This document shows, piece after piece, positions 9,697-18,555 of a stretch of 64,000 bases of DNA. The stretch covers positions 1 to 64,000 of the forward strand of contig PSPT01000005.1 of assembly GCA_004195635.1 (NCBI GenBank), given 5' to 3'. Position 1 is the first letter of the stretch. Every line of letters starts with the position of its first letter. A program made the position numbers and the translations under genes. The stretch comes from Methanobacteriota archaeon. Its GTDB lineage: Archaea; Thermoplasmatota; Poseidoniia; Poseidoniales; Poseidoniaceae. Below the pieces are notes generated by a model. It did not search any database and was not told where the DNA came from. It saw only the letters and a program-made list of their open reading frames with translations.

Positions 9697-9892
9697 TACC
9701 TCTCCCCAAATATAGCCAGCCACCCCTCCTTTATGAAGCGGTGCATTTAACCCCTATGGCCCATTTAGAAAACCTATGGCCCATATAGAAAAATAGTAAT
9801 CCCTGACCCTTCATGGGCGAATATCTCTTATTTTAGAATATTATCGACCACTCATAGAAAAATAGACAAAACACACGCCCCTCCTAGCATAC
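9697..9892. promoter_or_regulatory. divergent suf / nifU-like promoter region
   Basis: This 196-base AT-rich spacer separates the minus-strand suf operon from the plus-strand NifU-like gene, so it should hold both promoters. It contains the tandem repeat described separately. A partial third copy of the repeat core (catagaaaaatag) lies near 9855-9867, close to the NifU-like start. TATA-like stretches (ttattttaga near 9828) are present. The shared position and repetition suggest common control of the two Fe-S units, possibly by iron or oxidative status. That role is inference. Confidence 0.55.
9753..9792. repeat. 20-bp tandem repeat, candidate operator
   Basis: Two head-to-tail copies of a 20-base unit beginning cctatggccca and ending agaaaa (9753-9772 and 9773-9792) differ at one base (t versus a). 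A shorter related piece appears around 9855. The copies are 57 to 96 bases upstream of the sufC start and about 100 bases upstream of the NifU-like start. That spacing suits a regulator-binding site for the divergent promoters. No regulator is identified. Confidence 0.65.
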
Positions 9893-10360
9893 ATGGCAGA
9901 TGAAGATCTTGTGGCTAAATATCGTTCGGAAGTTGACACGTCGGTTGCAAAAGAGGCAGAACGGAGAGTTGATGCGACAATGCCTATGAAGGAGCGCATT
10001 CGCTTGCGCTCACTTTCTCTATCTGATTTAGCAAAGGGTGAAATTAGTAACTCCGATTTTGTCCCCGCCCTTCTTGAACGGCTTGGTGCAGTGAGAGCCG
10101 CCTTGGATGGCCATGGAGGTGGAGTGGAATTAATGAAAGTAAGTCAAACAGAAGTTGGCTTAGAATTTGTTTTAGATTTAACTGGCGCATGTCTTTCTTG
10201 TGGTGCGGCACCGGGCACTTTGGCAGGAGTAAGGGCAGACTTAGAAAATGATCCTGAAATAGCACATGTTCGTTTTTCAAGCACTTTATTAGATACATTT
10301 GATGACCTTGGCCGTGAATTTGTGCTTGCCCATGGCGGCGTAGAATTTGTGGATATATAA
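9893..10360 (+). CDS. NifU C-terminal-domain Fe-S protein
   Basis: 155 residues. The C-terminal part is a NifU-like (Nfu) domain: VRAALDGHGGGVEL, then LTGACLSCGAAPGTL with the CxxC that binds a transferable Fe-S cluster, then a final helix-strand segment. The N-terminal 60 residues are charged and helical and are not recognised. Nfu proteins act as Fe-S carriers. The gene diverges from the suf operon across a shared promoter region, which fits the role. ATG 9893 has no ribosome site, so the transcript may be leaderless. Confidence 0.9.
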   Translation: MADEDLVAKYRSEVDTSVAKEAERRVDATMPMKERIRLRSLSLSDLAKGEISNSDFVPALLERLGAVRAALDGHGGGVELMKVSQTEVGLEFVLDLTGACLSCGAAPGTLAGVRADLENDPEIAHVRFSSTLLDTFDDLGREFVLAHGGVEFVDI

Positions 10361-10454
10361 TAAAAAGTTGCCATTTTCTCATCCAAATCAATTAGCATTG
10401 TACACAATAGTAAGTCCATAGGATTCAAAGCGAGAGGGCGCGCCGGCAAGTTCG

Positions 10455-12614
10455 GTGAACAAGTTGTCTAGACCTGACCCCGAGGCTTGTCGTGAGCAAG
10501 ACCAAGGCAAATTTGAAGTCATCAGGAGAGATGGTTGGGCGCGGATTGGAAAATTCCACACCCAGCATGGAATTATTGACACACCTACGCTATTACCTGT
10601 GATAAATCCGAATATCAAAACTATTACTCCTCGCGATATGTGGGAAAATTATGGAGTGCAAGGGCTAATTACTAACTCCTACATTATTTGGAAACATGAG
10701 AAACTGCGTCAACCAGCACTAGAACATGGAGTGCATGAATTGATTGACTTCCCTGGATTCATAATGACTGATTCAGGCACTTTCCAAGCCTATGTATATG
10801 GTGATGTTGAAGTTGGTGCAGAAGAAATTGTTGAGTTTCAACGCAATATAGGAGTAGATGTTGCGACTATGCTTGACGTATTTACTCGTCCAGACATGAG
10901 TGTTAGGGAATGGGATGAAGCAGTAATAGAGACAGAAAAAAGAGCTGGCCCGGCAATAAATGCAGCAGGTTCAACAATGCTAAATGGGCCTATTCAAGGA
11001 GGTTTAGATTATTCTTTGCGCAAAAAAAGTTCGCAAATTATGAGCAAACATGCATTTGCAGTCCACCCAATTGGCGGCATTGTACCAATAATGGAACAAC
11101 AACGCTATCGTGAATTTTTTGAACTAATATTAACGTGCAATTCTGAATTACCATCAGACCGACCAGTTCACTTCTTTGGTTGCGGACATCCAATGCTCTT
11201 CCCACTCTCTATTGCGCTCGGAGCTGACCTTTTTGACTCAGCAGCATATGTCTTATTTGCTCGCGATGGGAGATTGCTTAGTCCCGAAGGAACAGTTCAC
11301 CTTGAAAAGTTGGAGGAGTGGCCAATTCATACTATTGCACTATATGGAATTACTCCAGATGAAGTAAGAAAAATGGATAAAAATGATAGAACTGAAATCC
11401 TAGCAAGAGCAAATTTGGAAATTACTTTTGCTGAATTGGCAAAATGTAGACAAGCAATTCGAGATGGAACTATTTGGCGCTTAGCCGAACAACGAAGTCA
11501 TTGTAACCCTGAATTAAGAGAGGCATGGATTGAACTCCAAAAGCAATTTCATAGTGGAAAGTGGGATAATATGTGCAGGGTGCAAAATCCTCACCGCAAG
11601 AGTGGAGTGAGATGCATTGATGAGTCAAGTGTCAATCGACCAGATATTCGCTCAGCCCACCTTAATCTTCAAACATATTGGAGAGAATATCCACCCTCAA
11701 GGGAAGGCAATGGCTTGCCGCCACTTGCCGTTATTTTCACCGGAGTACCTCAGCCACATAGAGCATACCTTTCAAGAACAATTAACCATTTGATGGCTAT
11801 TTATCCAAATGCTATTCCATTGATAAGTACTGCTGCCGGACTCGTTCCATATTCACTTGAGGACATTAGCCCATTCGCACATTTAGAAACAATTGCTGAC
11901 TTAGACAGGAGTGGAGATTCTGATTATATTATGGCAGGATTGGTGGATTTGGGCCTTAATGAAATGAACTTTGAAATCCTCGGATGGCAAGAAAAATATG
12001 CGCAAATGGAAGAAATATTGACGGCGATGGCAATCAAACTGAAAATTGGTGAGGAGGAATATTCACTATATCAAAACCAAGAAGTGAAGGATAAAGTGAG
12101 AACAATCACAGATAGAATTTCAATTCTGGATAAATTGACAGTCTTTACTCACTCGGATTACAAATTAGTATGGGAAGAAATTCAAAATGCTACTTTTCTT
12201 TATAGTCGCACAGGGCGGATAAAAAATATTCACCTCAAAGATGGGACTCATGTCGCATCACCAAGACTTACAGACGGTGGCATTTCTCTAACTGAAAAAG
12301 GTGCGGAGTGGTTGCATTCAATGCACACCTCAACATTGCCTTCAAATGAATCTTTTAATCTCAAGAACACCTACATCGGAATCCCACGCGTTGTTATTGA
12401 AGATGATGCAATACCCTTCATCCGCAAGGGCAGAAATGTATTCCATGGATTCATTATTTCTGTTGACTCATGGATACGCCCCGGATTCGCCTGCGTGATT
12501 ATTGATTCCAAAGGAGAGATAATTGGACATGGAATAAGCCGTTGTGAGGCCAAAGATATGCTTGCATTATCCAAGGGAATCGCAGTTAGAACTCGAGGCG
12601 GAATAAAACAATAA
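10455..12614 (+). CDS. tgtA: archaeal tRNA-guanine transglycosylase with PUA domain, zinc site lost
   Basis: 719 residues in the full archaeosine TGT layout: catalytic barrel (about 20-350), linker domains C1/C2, and a C-terminal PUA domain (about 640-719, GIPRVVIEDDAIPFIRKG onward). The two catalytic aspartates are kept: D106 in MTDSGTFQ and D261 in FDSAAYVLFARDGR. TGT exchanges guanine at tRNA position 15 for preQ0. The zinc-binding region is degenerate. Where the family has PCSCPVC this protein has PIHTIALYG (290-298), and the conserved His of the later HNL motif is Ala (RANL, about 319). The ArcS-type PCxxxKPY motif is also absent; the equivalent stretch reads FTGVPQPHRAYLS. The start is GTG 10455. 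A divergent but structurally complete TgtA is most likely; catalytic status is uncertain. Confidence 0.85.
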   Translation: MNKLSRPDPEACREQDQGKFEVIRRDGWARIGKFHTQHGIIDTPTLLPVINPNIKTITPRDMWENYGVQGLITNSYIIWKHEKLRQPALEHGVHELIDFPGFIMTDSGTFQAYVYGDVEVGAEEIVEFQRNIGVDVATMLDVFTRPDMSVREWDEAVIETEKRAGPAINAAGSTMLNGPIQGGLDYSLRKKSSQIMSKHAFAVHPIGGIVPIMEQQRYREFFELILTCNSELPSDRPVHFFGCGHPMLFPLSIALGADLFDSAAYVLFARDGRLLSPEGTVHLEKLEEWPIHTIALYGITPDEVRKMDKNDRTEILARANLEITFAELAKCRQAIRDGTIWRLAEQRSHCNPELREAWIELQKQFHSGKWDNMCRVQNPHRKSGVRCIDESSVNRPDIRSAHLNLQTYWREYPPSREGNGLPPLAVIFTGVPQPHRAYLSRTINHLMAIYPNAIPLISTAAGLVPYSLEDISPFAHLETIADLDRSGDSDYIMAGLVDLGLNEMNFEILGWQEKYAQMEEILTAMAIKLKIGEEEYSLYQNQEVKDKVRTITDRISILDKLTVFTHSDYKLVWEEIQNATFLYSRTGRIKNIHLKDGTHVASPRLTDGGISLTEKGAEWLHSMHTSTLPSNESFNLKNTYIGIPRVVIEDDAIPFIRKGRNVFHGFIISVDSWIRPGFACVIIDSKGEIIGHGISRCEAKDMLALSKGIAVRTRGGIKQ

Positions 12615-12677
12615 TAATAATCGCCCAAGGGAAACCATTGAAGGGCTGCGCCTATGGTGCGGGTACATGGTGAGGCT

Positions 12678-13685
12678 ATGAGTGACTATGTCATAGAAAC
12701 TTCCGACCTCGTCAAATCCTATGGACCACATGTTGCATTGGATAGTATCAGTTTGAAAATAACGCCCGGCGCAACCGGTTTACTCGGACCGAATGGTGCC
12801 GGGAAATCAACAATGTTTAAATCCCTCTTAGGATTAATTGGGATTACCAGTGGACAAGGAAAAGTATTCGATTTGGACATTCGCACACAAGGCCCCGCAA
12901 TACGCCAACGAATCGGCTATATGCCCGAGTACGAATGTCTCAATCCAGGTATTGATGCGATTCATCAAGTGGCATATTCTGGTGAACTTCTTGGCATGAA
13001 TCCTGTGGTTTCTATGCAACGAGCACATGAAGTCCTCGAGTATGTTGGACTTAGAGAACAGCGGTATCGCGAAATTGGCACATTTTCAACAGGCATGAGG
13101 CAAGCAGCAAAACTTGCCACTGCATTGATTCATGACCCTGATTTGATAATTGCTGATGAACCAACAAATGGCCTCGATACAACGGCGCGAGACTTTATGC
13201 TAAATACCCTTGAACAAACTGTCACAATTGGACAATCAAGCCTTCTAATGGCTAGTCATTTAATGGATGATGTTGAGCGAATATGTAATCGTATTGTAAT
13301 GCTCCACAAGGGTAAATTAATTGCCCAAGGTAAAATAGAAGACCTAAAAGCAATTGACCAAGAGATTGAAATTCATAGTTGGGGCCACTCATCTGATTTG
13401 GAAGTGGAGTTGAAAAATAGAGGATACAATGTTCGCCGCACCGGGCGAGTGATGCGAATTGTAAAAAAGGATGAAAACGCTCACCACGACATTCTAAGTG
13501 CCGCAGCCAAAACCGGTTCACAAATCCGCCGAATGCAAGACCACGAAGCGAGTCTTGAGGATCTATTTATTGTCATTATGGAAAAACTTGGCTACTCCGT
13601 CAAATCCTCATCGGATTTACTCGCATCAGGACCAAGTGCTCGCAAAGTTGATGCGCCACTTGAAATGAAGGAGGCGGGAATATGA
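12678..13685 (+). CDS. ABC transporter ATP-binding protein
   Basis: About 335 residues. The N-terminal ABC domain has Walker A GPNGAGKST, signature FSTGMRQAAKLATAL, Walker B LIIADEPTNGLD and an H-loop in LLMASHLMDD. A C-terminal extension of about 100 residues follows, as in ABC-2-type exporters. It is the first of a four-gene operon (ATPase, permease, ATPase, permease) with 4-base overlaps. I chose ATG 12678 (MSDYVIETSDLVKSYG), preceded by GGTGAGG, over the in-frame ATG at 12654. Substrate unknown. Confidence 0.93.
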   Translation: MSDYVIETSDLVKSYGPHVALDSISLKITPGATGLLGPNGAGKSTMFKSLLGLIGITSGQGKVFDLDIRTQGPAIRQRIGYMPEYECLNPGIDAIHQVAYSGELLGMNPVVSMQRAHEVLEYVGLREQRYREIGTFSTGMRQAAKLATALIHDPDLIIADEPTNGLDTTARDFMLNTLEQTVTIGQSSLLMASHLMDDVERICNRIVMLHKGKLIAQGKIEDLKAIDQEIEIHSWGHSSDLEVELKNRGYNVRRTGRVMRIVKKDENAHHDILSAAAKTGSQIRRMQDHEASLEDLFIVIMEKLGYSVKSSSDLLASGPSARKVDAPLEMKEAGI

Positions 13686-14827
13686 CTGATAACAATGAAC
13701 TGGATGGAGACGAAACTCCACCGGCACCTCAGCAAATTATTCCTCATTCCAATGGACAGTCCGAAAATCAAGATGCCCATGCGCAACCTTCGGAAACTCT
13801 TGGACGTGATGCAGAATTCATGGGTGAATCAGGAATTGGAGTCGGTGGGCAGACGAGAATGGAGGTTGCATTTGGTGCTGCAAGTGATGATGAAGTAATT
13901 GGAACTGCATCAGTTGCCGGAGGAACAAAGGATGCCCAAATGGGTGCTATATTTGAGCAGGTATATCGGCCTTGGAGAGGTACTTTGAATCCGCGCTGGG
14001 CACGTAATTGGGCAATATTTAGACACCATATTTATGGATTATTTAGCAAAGGACATCGCCCTTGGGGGTGGCCAACCAGATTGCTATTATTTGGAGCAAT
14101 TCTTGCAGCAATGTCTGATGTAGGTCTGTCATTTTTGGGTGCAATGCTTGGAGATGAAACCCTTTACCGCTTATTCGGCGTTTCACGCGATAACTTATAT
14201 GGTCATGTTCTTGGATTCTTTCCCCGAAATGCCATTTGCTTCCCCCTCATTGCTGCATTGATAATTGGTGGGATGATAAGTGACGACAGGACAAATGGCA
14301 CTTCAGCAATATACTTCTCACGCCCAATAAATAGAATTGACTATACTGCGATGAAATATGCTACTGTTGCAACAATTTTATCTATCCTCATCCTTGGGAC
14401 ATTATCTATATATTATCTGGCAAATATTCTATTTTTGGGTGAAGGGTGGGCATACTTATTGGATACATTGCCTTTGTTTTTGGCTGCTGCATTTGCAGGC
14501 CTTCTTCTTGTTATCACTTATTCGAGCATTGGCCTAGCCCTTTCAAGCGTCAGCCGCGGGCGCTTTTTTCCAGCAATATCATTACTCGGTTTGTTTTTAG
14601 GAACTAAATTACTGGCTTTCTTAATCTATCAATTATTCGACCAAAGTATTCTCTATCTCCTTTCTCCATACGATAGCATTGCACATGTTGGACAAGTGAT
14701 TATCGGCACAACCTCCACGTATGATCACCCTTGGAGTTGGAGTCTAGTCTCAATAATAATAATGAATGTTATTTCATTATATGTCCTCGCTAACCGCGTT
14801 TCCACAATGGAGGTGACTCGGGAATGA
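13682..14827 (+). CDS. ABC-2-type permease
   Basis: 381 residues. About 115 hydrophilic, acidic residues at the N-terminus precede a membrane domain with roughly six segments. These include LLLFGAILAAMSDVGLSFLG, AICFPLIAALIIGGMI and the final WSLVSIIIMNVISLYVLA. The motif SDDRTNGTSAIYFSRPINR between segments two and three is typical of ABC-2 permeases. It overlaps the preceding ATPase by ATGA and has GGAGG 10 bases upstream. It probably pairs with one of the two flanking ATPases in export across the cytoplasmic membrane. Confidence 0.9.
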   Translation: MTDNNELDGDETPPAPQQIIPHSNGQSENQDAHAQPSETLGRDAEFMGESGIGVGGQTRMEVAFGAASDDEVIGTASVAGGTKDAQMGAIFEQVYRPWRGTLNPRWARNWAIFRHHIYGLFSKGHRPWGWPTRLLLFGAILAAMSDVGLSFLGAMLGDETLYRLFGVSRDNLYGHVLGFFPRNAICFPLIAALIIGGMISDDRTNGTSAIYFSRPINRIDYTAMKYATVATILSILILGTLSIYYLANILFLGEGWAYLLDTLPLFLAAAFAGLLLVITYSSIGLALSSVSRGRFFPAISLLGLFLGTKLLAFLIYQLFDQSILYLLSPYDSIAHVGQVIIGTTSTYDHPWSWSLVSIIIMNVISLYVLANRVSTMEVTRE

Positions 14828-15807
14828 TGCCGGATATGAATCAAGTTGGTGGTGCGCCTCAAGCATGGCAGCCTCAGGAAAAAGTACCTACTGTAATGCT
14901 TGACCATGTTTCCAAATGGTATGGAAATATTGTAGGATTAAATGATGTTAGCATTGCTATCAGCGGAGGAGTAACTGGCCTGTTAGGTGCAAATGGTGCC
15001 GGTAAATCTACATTTTTTAAATTATTAGCAGGTAAACTAAAACCTTCGCAAGGTACTATTAGATTATTTGGCACAGATCCATGGAAGAATTCATCTCCCT
15101 ATTCCCGCATTGGCTATGTTTCTGAAAATGAAGAATTATATGACTGGATGACTGCAATTGACTTTGTTGCAACACTTGCTCGCCTCCACGGATATACTCG
15201 TGAAGAGGCTTTAGTTAAGGCAAAGAATGTACTTGAATTTGTAGATTTAGCCGATGTCGCACATAAGGAACTCGGGAAGTTCAGCAAGGGTATGCGGCAG
15301 AGAGTGAAAATTGCACATGCATTAGTTAATGACCCAGAATTGATAATCCTTGATGAACCCCTGCAGGGTTGTGACCCCTTAGCACGAACAACGATAATGA
15401 ATGTCATAAGAGAATTAGGTGCCATGGGCAGAACAATAATTGTCTCAAGTCACATCTTGCAGGAAATCGAAAGAATAACTGAACAGATTGTAATTCTTAA
15501 CAATGGTCGCTTACTAGCACTCGGAAATGTTCATGCAATTCGAGAAATGCTTGATGCACACCCGCATAAAATTTCCCTTACAACAAATCAACCACGAGAA
15601 TTGGCAAAAAAATTCATTGAACATGATGATGTCTTTGGTGTTACACTCCCTACTGATTCAAACCTTATCGTTCAAACACATAACCTTGGAGCAGTACACC
15701 AAGATCTCCCACAAATTATTTTAGATAGCGGTTGTATGGTTACCGCAATAGACAACCCTGATGATAATTTGGAGTCAATTCTCGGATATTTAACTGGAGG
15801 GCAATGA
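14824..15807 (+). CDS. ABC transporter ATP-binding protein (second)
   Basis: 327 residues with Walker A GANGAGKST, signature FSKGMRQRVKIAHAL and Walker B LIILDEPLQGCDP. The D-loop reads LQGCD instead of the usual TxGLD, which is a mild oddity. The C-terminal 100 residues resemble the extensions of ABC-2 ATPases. It overlaps the upstream permease by ATGA and is followed after one base by the second permease. The two ATPases are clearly diverged paralogues, which suggests a heteromeric exporter. Confidence 0.92.
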   Translation: MMPDMNQVGGAPQAWQPQEKVPTVMLDHVSKWYGNIVGLNDVSIAISGGVTGLLGANGAGKSTFFKLLAGKLKPSQGTIRLFGTDPWKNSSPYSRIGYVSENEELYDWMTAIDFVATLARLHGYTREEALVKAKNVLEFVDLADVAHKELGKFSKGMRQRVKIAHALVNDPELIILDEPLQGCDPLARTTIMNVIRELGAMGRTIIVSSHILQEIERITEQIVILNNGRLLALGNVHAIREMLDAHPHKISLTTNQPRELAKKFIEHDDVFGVTLPTDSNLIVQTHNLGAVHQDLPQIILDSGCMVTAIDNPDDNLESILGYLTGGQ

Positions 15808-15808
15808 T

Positions 15809-17146
15809 ATGTCGGCTAAAGACCGCCCCTTAGTTGACACAGTATATTCCAAACTTGACCGTAAGGCTACCGCCATTTTTGAATTCACAATGAGGCAATA
15901 CCGTACGCGTCTTTCAACTTGGGCTACTCTTGGAGTCGGCGCACTAATCTTGATGATTGTGATGTTGTTTTACATTGAAGGGATGACTGAGACAATTGAA
16001 GCAGTAGATAATGATGGTGACTCATTTGATTCGGATAATGATGGCTATGTTGATGGACAAGAGTTGCTATTGGGAACTGCAATTAATAATCCAGATGATC
16101 ACCCCGGTTTGCTAAACCCTCCTGTCCCCCCAGACCCTCCTGAAAAGTGGATTAACGAGGATGATTTTGATGTCAAATCTATTGGAAATAGCGCTTCTTA
16201 TGGGAATGATGATGATGGAGACTGCCAAGTAAGAGTGGGTCAAGTTGGTTTTGATGATTATACTGACGATAATAATAATGGCATTGACTGTGATATTAAG
16301 ATTCGTGAATCATTTAACCGTTACATAATTGATAAGGACCCAAATGTGGATGAAGACCCTGATGAAGATGCGTATTACAAGGAAACTGTTCACCGCGGAT
16401 TCATCTTAGGATTTGGGAAAATTGGCTTTGTATTCGTTCTTGGAATATTCCTACCTCTATTCCTTGCCACCGGACTAATTCGTGATGAGATGAGTGGGGG
16501 CACTTTGCATTACATTGTCGCCAAACCTATCTCTCGTGCAGAAGTACTGACCTACCGCTTATTAGGCTACATTGGATTAACTTGGCCTTACTTTGCGGTT
16601 TTAACAATTATTTCGGCAATAATTACCGGTTTAATGGGTCCTGGCGAGGGGTTTTTTAGATTCGCAGATTTATTTCTATGGTTTGGAATATTTATTGCAA
16701 CCATCCTACTTTCAACCGCCTATGCTGCTATTTTTATGACGATGGGAGTCATTCACAAATATGGAATGATTGGAGCAATTGTATTTGGAGTATGGGAATT
16801 TTCAATGGCAATTACCTCCGTCTTTTCACCCGAAACTACCGTTACTCAATTGTCATTAGCAAGATGGGGGATGATTATTGTTGACGGATTTGCCACCATT
16901 ACGTGGCCAGACTCGCAATTACTTGTCGCCCTTGGTCAATCGGTCACAGTCACAAATTGGGATTTTGGCTTTTCCTATGAATCCTCCCTTGAAGGAGCAG
17001 ACATTTTGGAAGGCTTTGCCCATAAGACTCCCTTAACCGGCGACCCTATCATAGATATCTTAATTTCCTGCACCCTCTTATTCACTATTACGGTGCTCAC
17101 TATTGTAATTGGCCAGAGTATTTTCAAAGGCAAAGAAATCGACTGA
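15809..17146 (+). CDS. ABC-2-type permease with calcium-loop ectodomain
   Basis: 445 residues. Segment 1 (about 34-57, WATLGVGALILMIVMLFYI) is followed by a large acidic insertion of about 150 residues. That insertion contains DNDGDSFDSDNDGYVDGQE, DDDGDCQVRVG and DNNNGIDCD, resembling thrombospondin-3 or EF-hand-like calcium loops. The remaining five or so membrane segments, with RDEMSGGTLHYIVAKPISRAE, are typical ABC-2 permease. The insertion should face the outside. GGAGGG lies 10 bases before ATG 15809. It closes the four-gene transporter operon, and a further gene follows after 9 bases. Confidence 0.9.
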   Translation: MSAKDRPLVDTVYSKLDRKATAIFEFTMRQYRTRLSTWATLGVGALILMIVMLFYIEGMTETIEAVDNDGDSFDSDNDGYVDGQELLLGTAINNPDDHPGLLNPPVPPDPPEKWINEDDFDVKSIGNSASYGNDDDGDCQVRVGQVGFDDYTDDNNNGIDCDIKIRESFNRYIIDKDPNVDEDPDEDAYYKETVHRGFILGFGKIGFVFVLGIFLPLFLATGLIRDEMSGGTLHYIVAKPISRAEVLTYRLLGYIGLTWPYFAVLTIISAIITGLMGPGEGFFRFADLFLWFGIFIATILLSTAYAAIFMTMGVIHKYGMIGAIVFGVWEFSMAITSVFSPETTVTQLSLARWGMIIVDGFATITWPDSQLLVALGQSVTVTNWDFGFSYESSLEGADILEGFAHKTPLTGDPIIDILISCTLLFTITVLTIVIGQSIFKGKEID

Positions 17147-17155
17147 GGTGCTTTA

Positions 17156-18349
17156 ATGGAGCGCTTTGAAGGAGACTTGTCGCATCTGTGGAAATTGGGC
17201 GAAATGAAGCCACTTCATCGCCTAACTTGGGATTGGTGGTGGTGGTTGGTGATGCTAAGACATCCGACTGACCCTACAATAAGCCGACAATTGATGGTTT
17301 TATGGTCAACAAAGGATACTCCAGCCATAGATGTCTCGGGGCTTGAATGGAAAGGAGGACGGCCATTAATTGATGAAGAAGGTGGCTATTCAGTACCAGG
17401 CATGGTTGCCGCATGGTGGTTTGACGGAGAAAAAATGTGGGAACCTATCGTGCGCACACCTGTGCAAATGGCAGCAATACATTCGCGGCACAGTTTGTGG
17501 CCAAAGAAAACTTCAACGGAACCCATTGATGGTTCGGGAGCAGTTATTCCAATTTGTGAGAGGGATTTGTCAATGGGCTTGCGTGATGACGGAAGTTCTT
17601 TTTGGCTTCATTTAGAAGCAGATGAGAAGATGATTGAGCAGGGAAGTTCAAAAAAATTCGATCTAGAAATGACACCATGGACGAAACCAATGTCAACTGC
17701 TCGATGGGCGCATAAAGAATATGCTGCTGGAATGGGCTATGATATTTTGAGATTACATGGAGCTAAAGTTAATGGGGAAATTGATGGTGAAAAGGTAGAA
17801 GGAACTGCATATTTTCAAAAAGTCTGTGTTCAAGCACCGAGTCCACCGTGGTATTGGGGAATGCTCCACACAAATGATGGTAGTTACTTTGATTGGTTTA
17901 TGCCGCATCTCTCCCCGACAATAACTGCAAAGGATGACAGGCCTTGGAAATTAAGAGATACACCACATATTGCAATATCACCAGCGGGGCTATTTCATGA
18001 TGCACAAAGAGAGAGAAGTGAAAAATTTGAAAAGGTGCAGGTCCAAAAAATCCCGGGTGAGAGATGCGAGGGAGGAGATGGAAATTATCCCGATGCACCT
18101 TTGCCGGTTTTTGAGGTCAAAATGTGGAATGGAAGAACCACAATACATCTTAGGGCTGAAGCCGTTTCAAGAGCACACTGGACATTTGACCAGCCAACAA
18201 GAGGGCGAATGACCAGCCATTTGACATACAATGAATACCCTCTTAAAGTTACAAAAATGAGAATCAAGGATGAGTTAGGAGTTCGTACTTTGAAAGATTA
18301 TGAATGGATTACCGGCAATGGCGAGCACGCATGGGGAATTCTTCACTGA
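17156..18349 (+). CDS. tryptophan-rich soluble protein, possibly lipocalin-like
   Basis: 397 residues without signal peptide or clear membrane segments, unusually rich in Trp (for example DWWWWLV near residue 25). A stretch GTAYFQKVCVQAPSPPWYWG followed by HTNDGSYFDWFMPHL, in a beta-rich context, recalls the CrtC/AttH lipocalin-like hydratase fold. The similarity is weak and I would not assign a function. It starts 9 bases after the ABC permease with GAGGTG upstream, so it is probably co-transcribed with the exporter and may act on the exported lipid-like substrate. That is inference. Confidence 0.75.
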   Translation: MERFEGDLSHLWKLGEMKPLHRLTWDWWWWLVMLRHPTDPTISRQLMVLWSTKDTPAIDVSGLEWKGGRPLIDEEGGYSVPGMVAAWWFDGEKMWEPIVRTPVQMAAIHSRHSLWPKKTSTEPIDGSGAVIPICERDLSMGLRDDGSSFWLHLEADEKMIEQGSSKKFDLEMTPWTKPMSTARWAHKEYAAGMGYDILRLHGAKVNGEIDGEKVEGTAYFQKVCVQAPSPPWYWGMLHTNDGSYFDWFMPHLSPTITAKDDRPWKLRDTPHIAISPAGLFHDAQRERSEKFEKVQVQKIPGERCEGGDGNYPDAPLPVFEVKMWNGRTTIHLRAEAVSRAHWTFDQPTRGRMTSHLTYNEYPLKVTKMRIKDELGVRTLKDYEWITGNGEHAWGILH

Positions 18350-18555
18350 TTCAGGTGAACATATTATTGAATAGAACAAGTGTTTTCGCCTGTTTACTTA
18401 CTATTATCACTGTGAAACATTGATTTCCCCCTCCTCTTTGAAATGCTCAAGTCATGAAATTATACTAGAATTTGCCTCAGAGGGAGTAGTAATAATATCC
18501 CTTGTCGCCACAAGGTTCATGACTAACCCCCGCTGGTTGGGTGATAGGTGAGCCT
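18350..18555. other. intergenic spacer with no gene seen
   Basis: A 206-base spacer between the exporter operon and the PH-domain gene. It includes a pyrimidine tract (ccccctcctcttt near 18427) that may mark the end of the upstream transcript, and a small hairpin cttgt-cgcc-acaag near 18499. The GGTGAG ribosome site for the next gene lies at its end. Confidence 0.35.
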
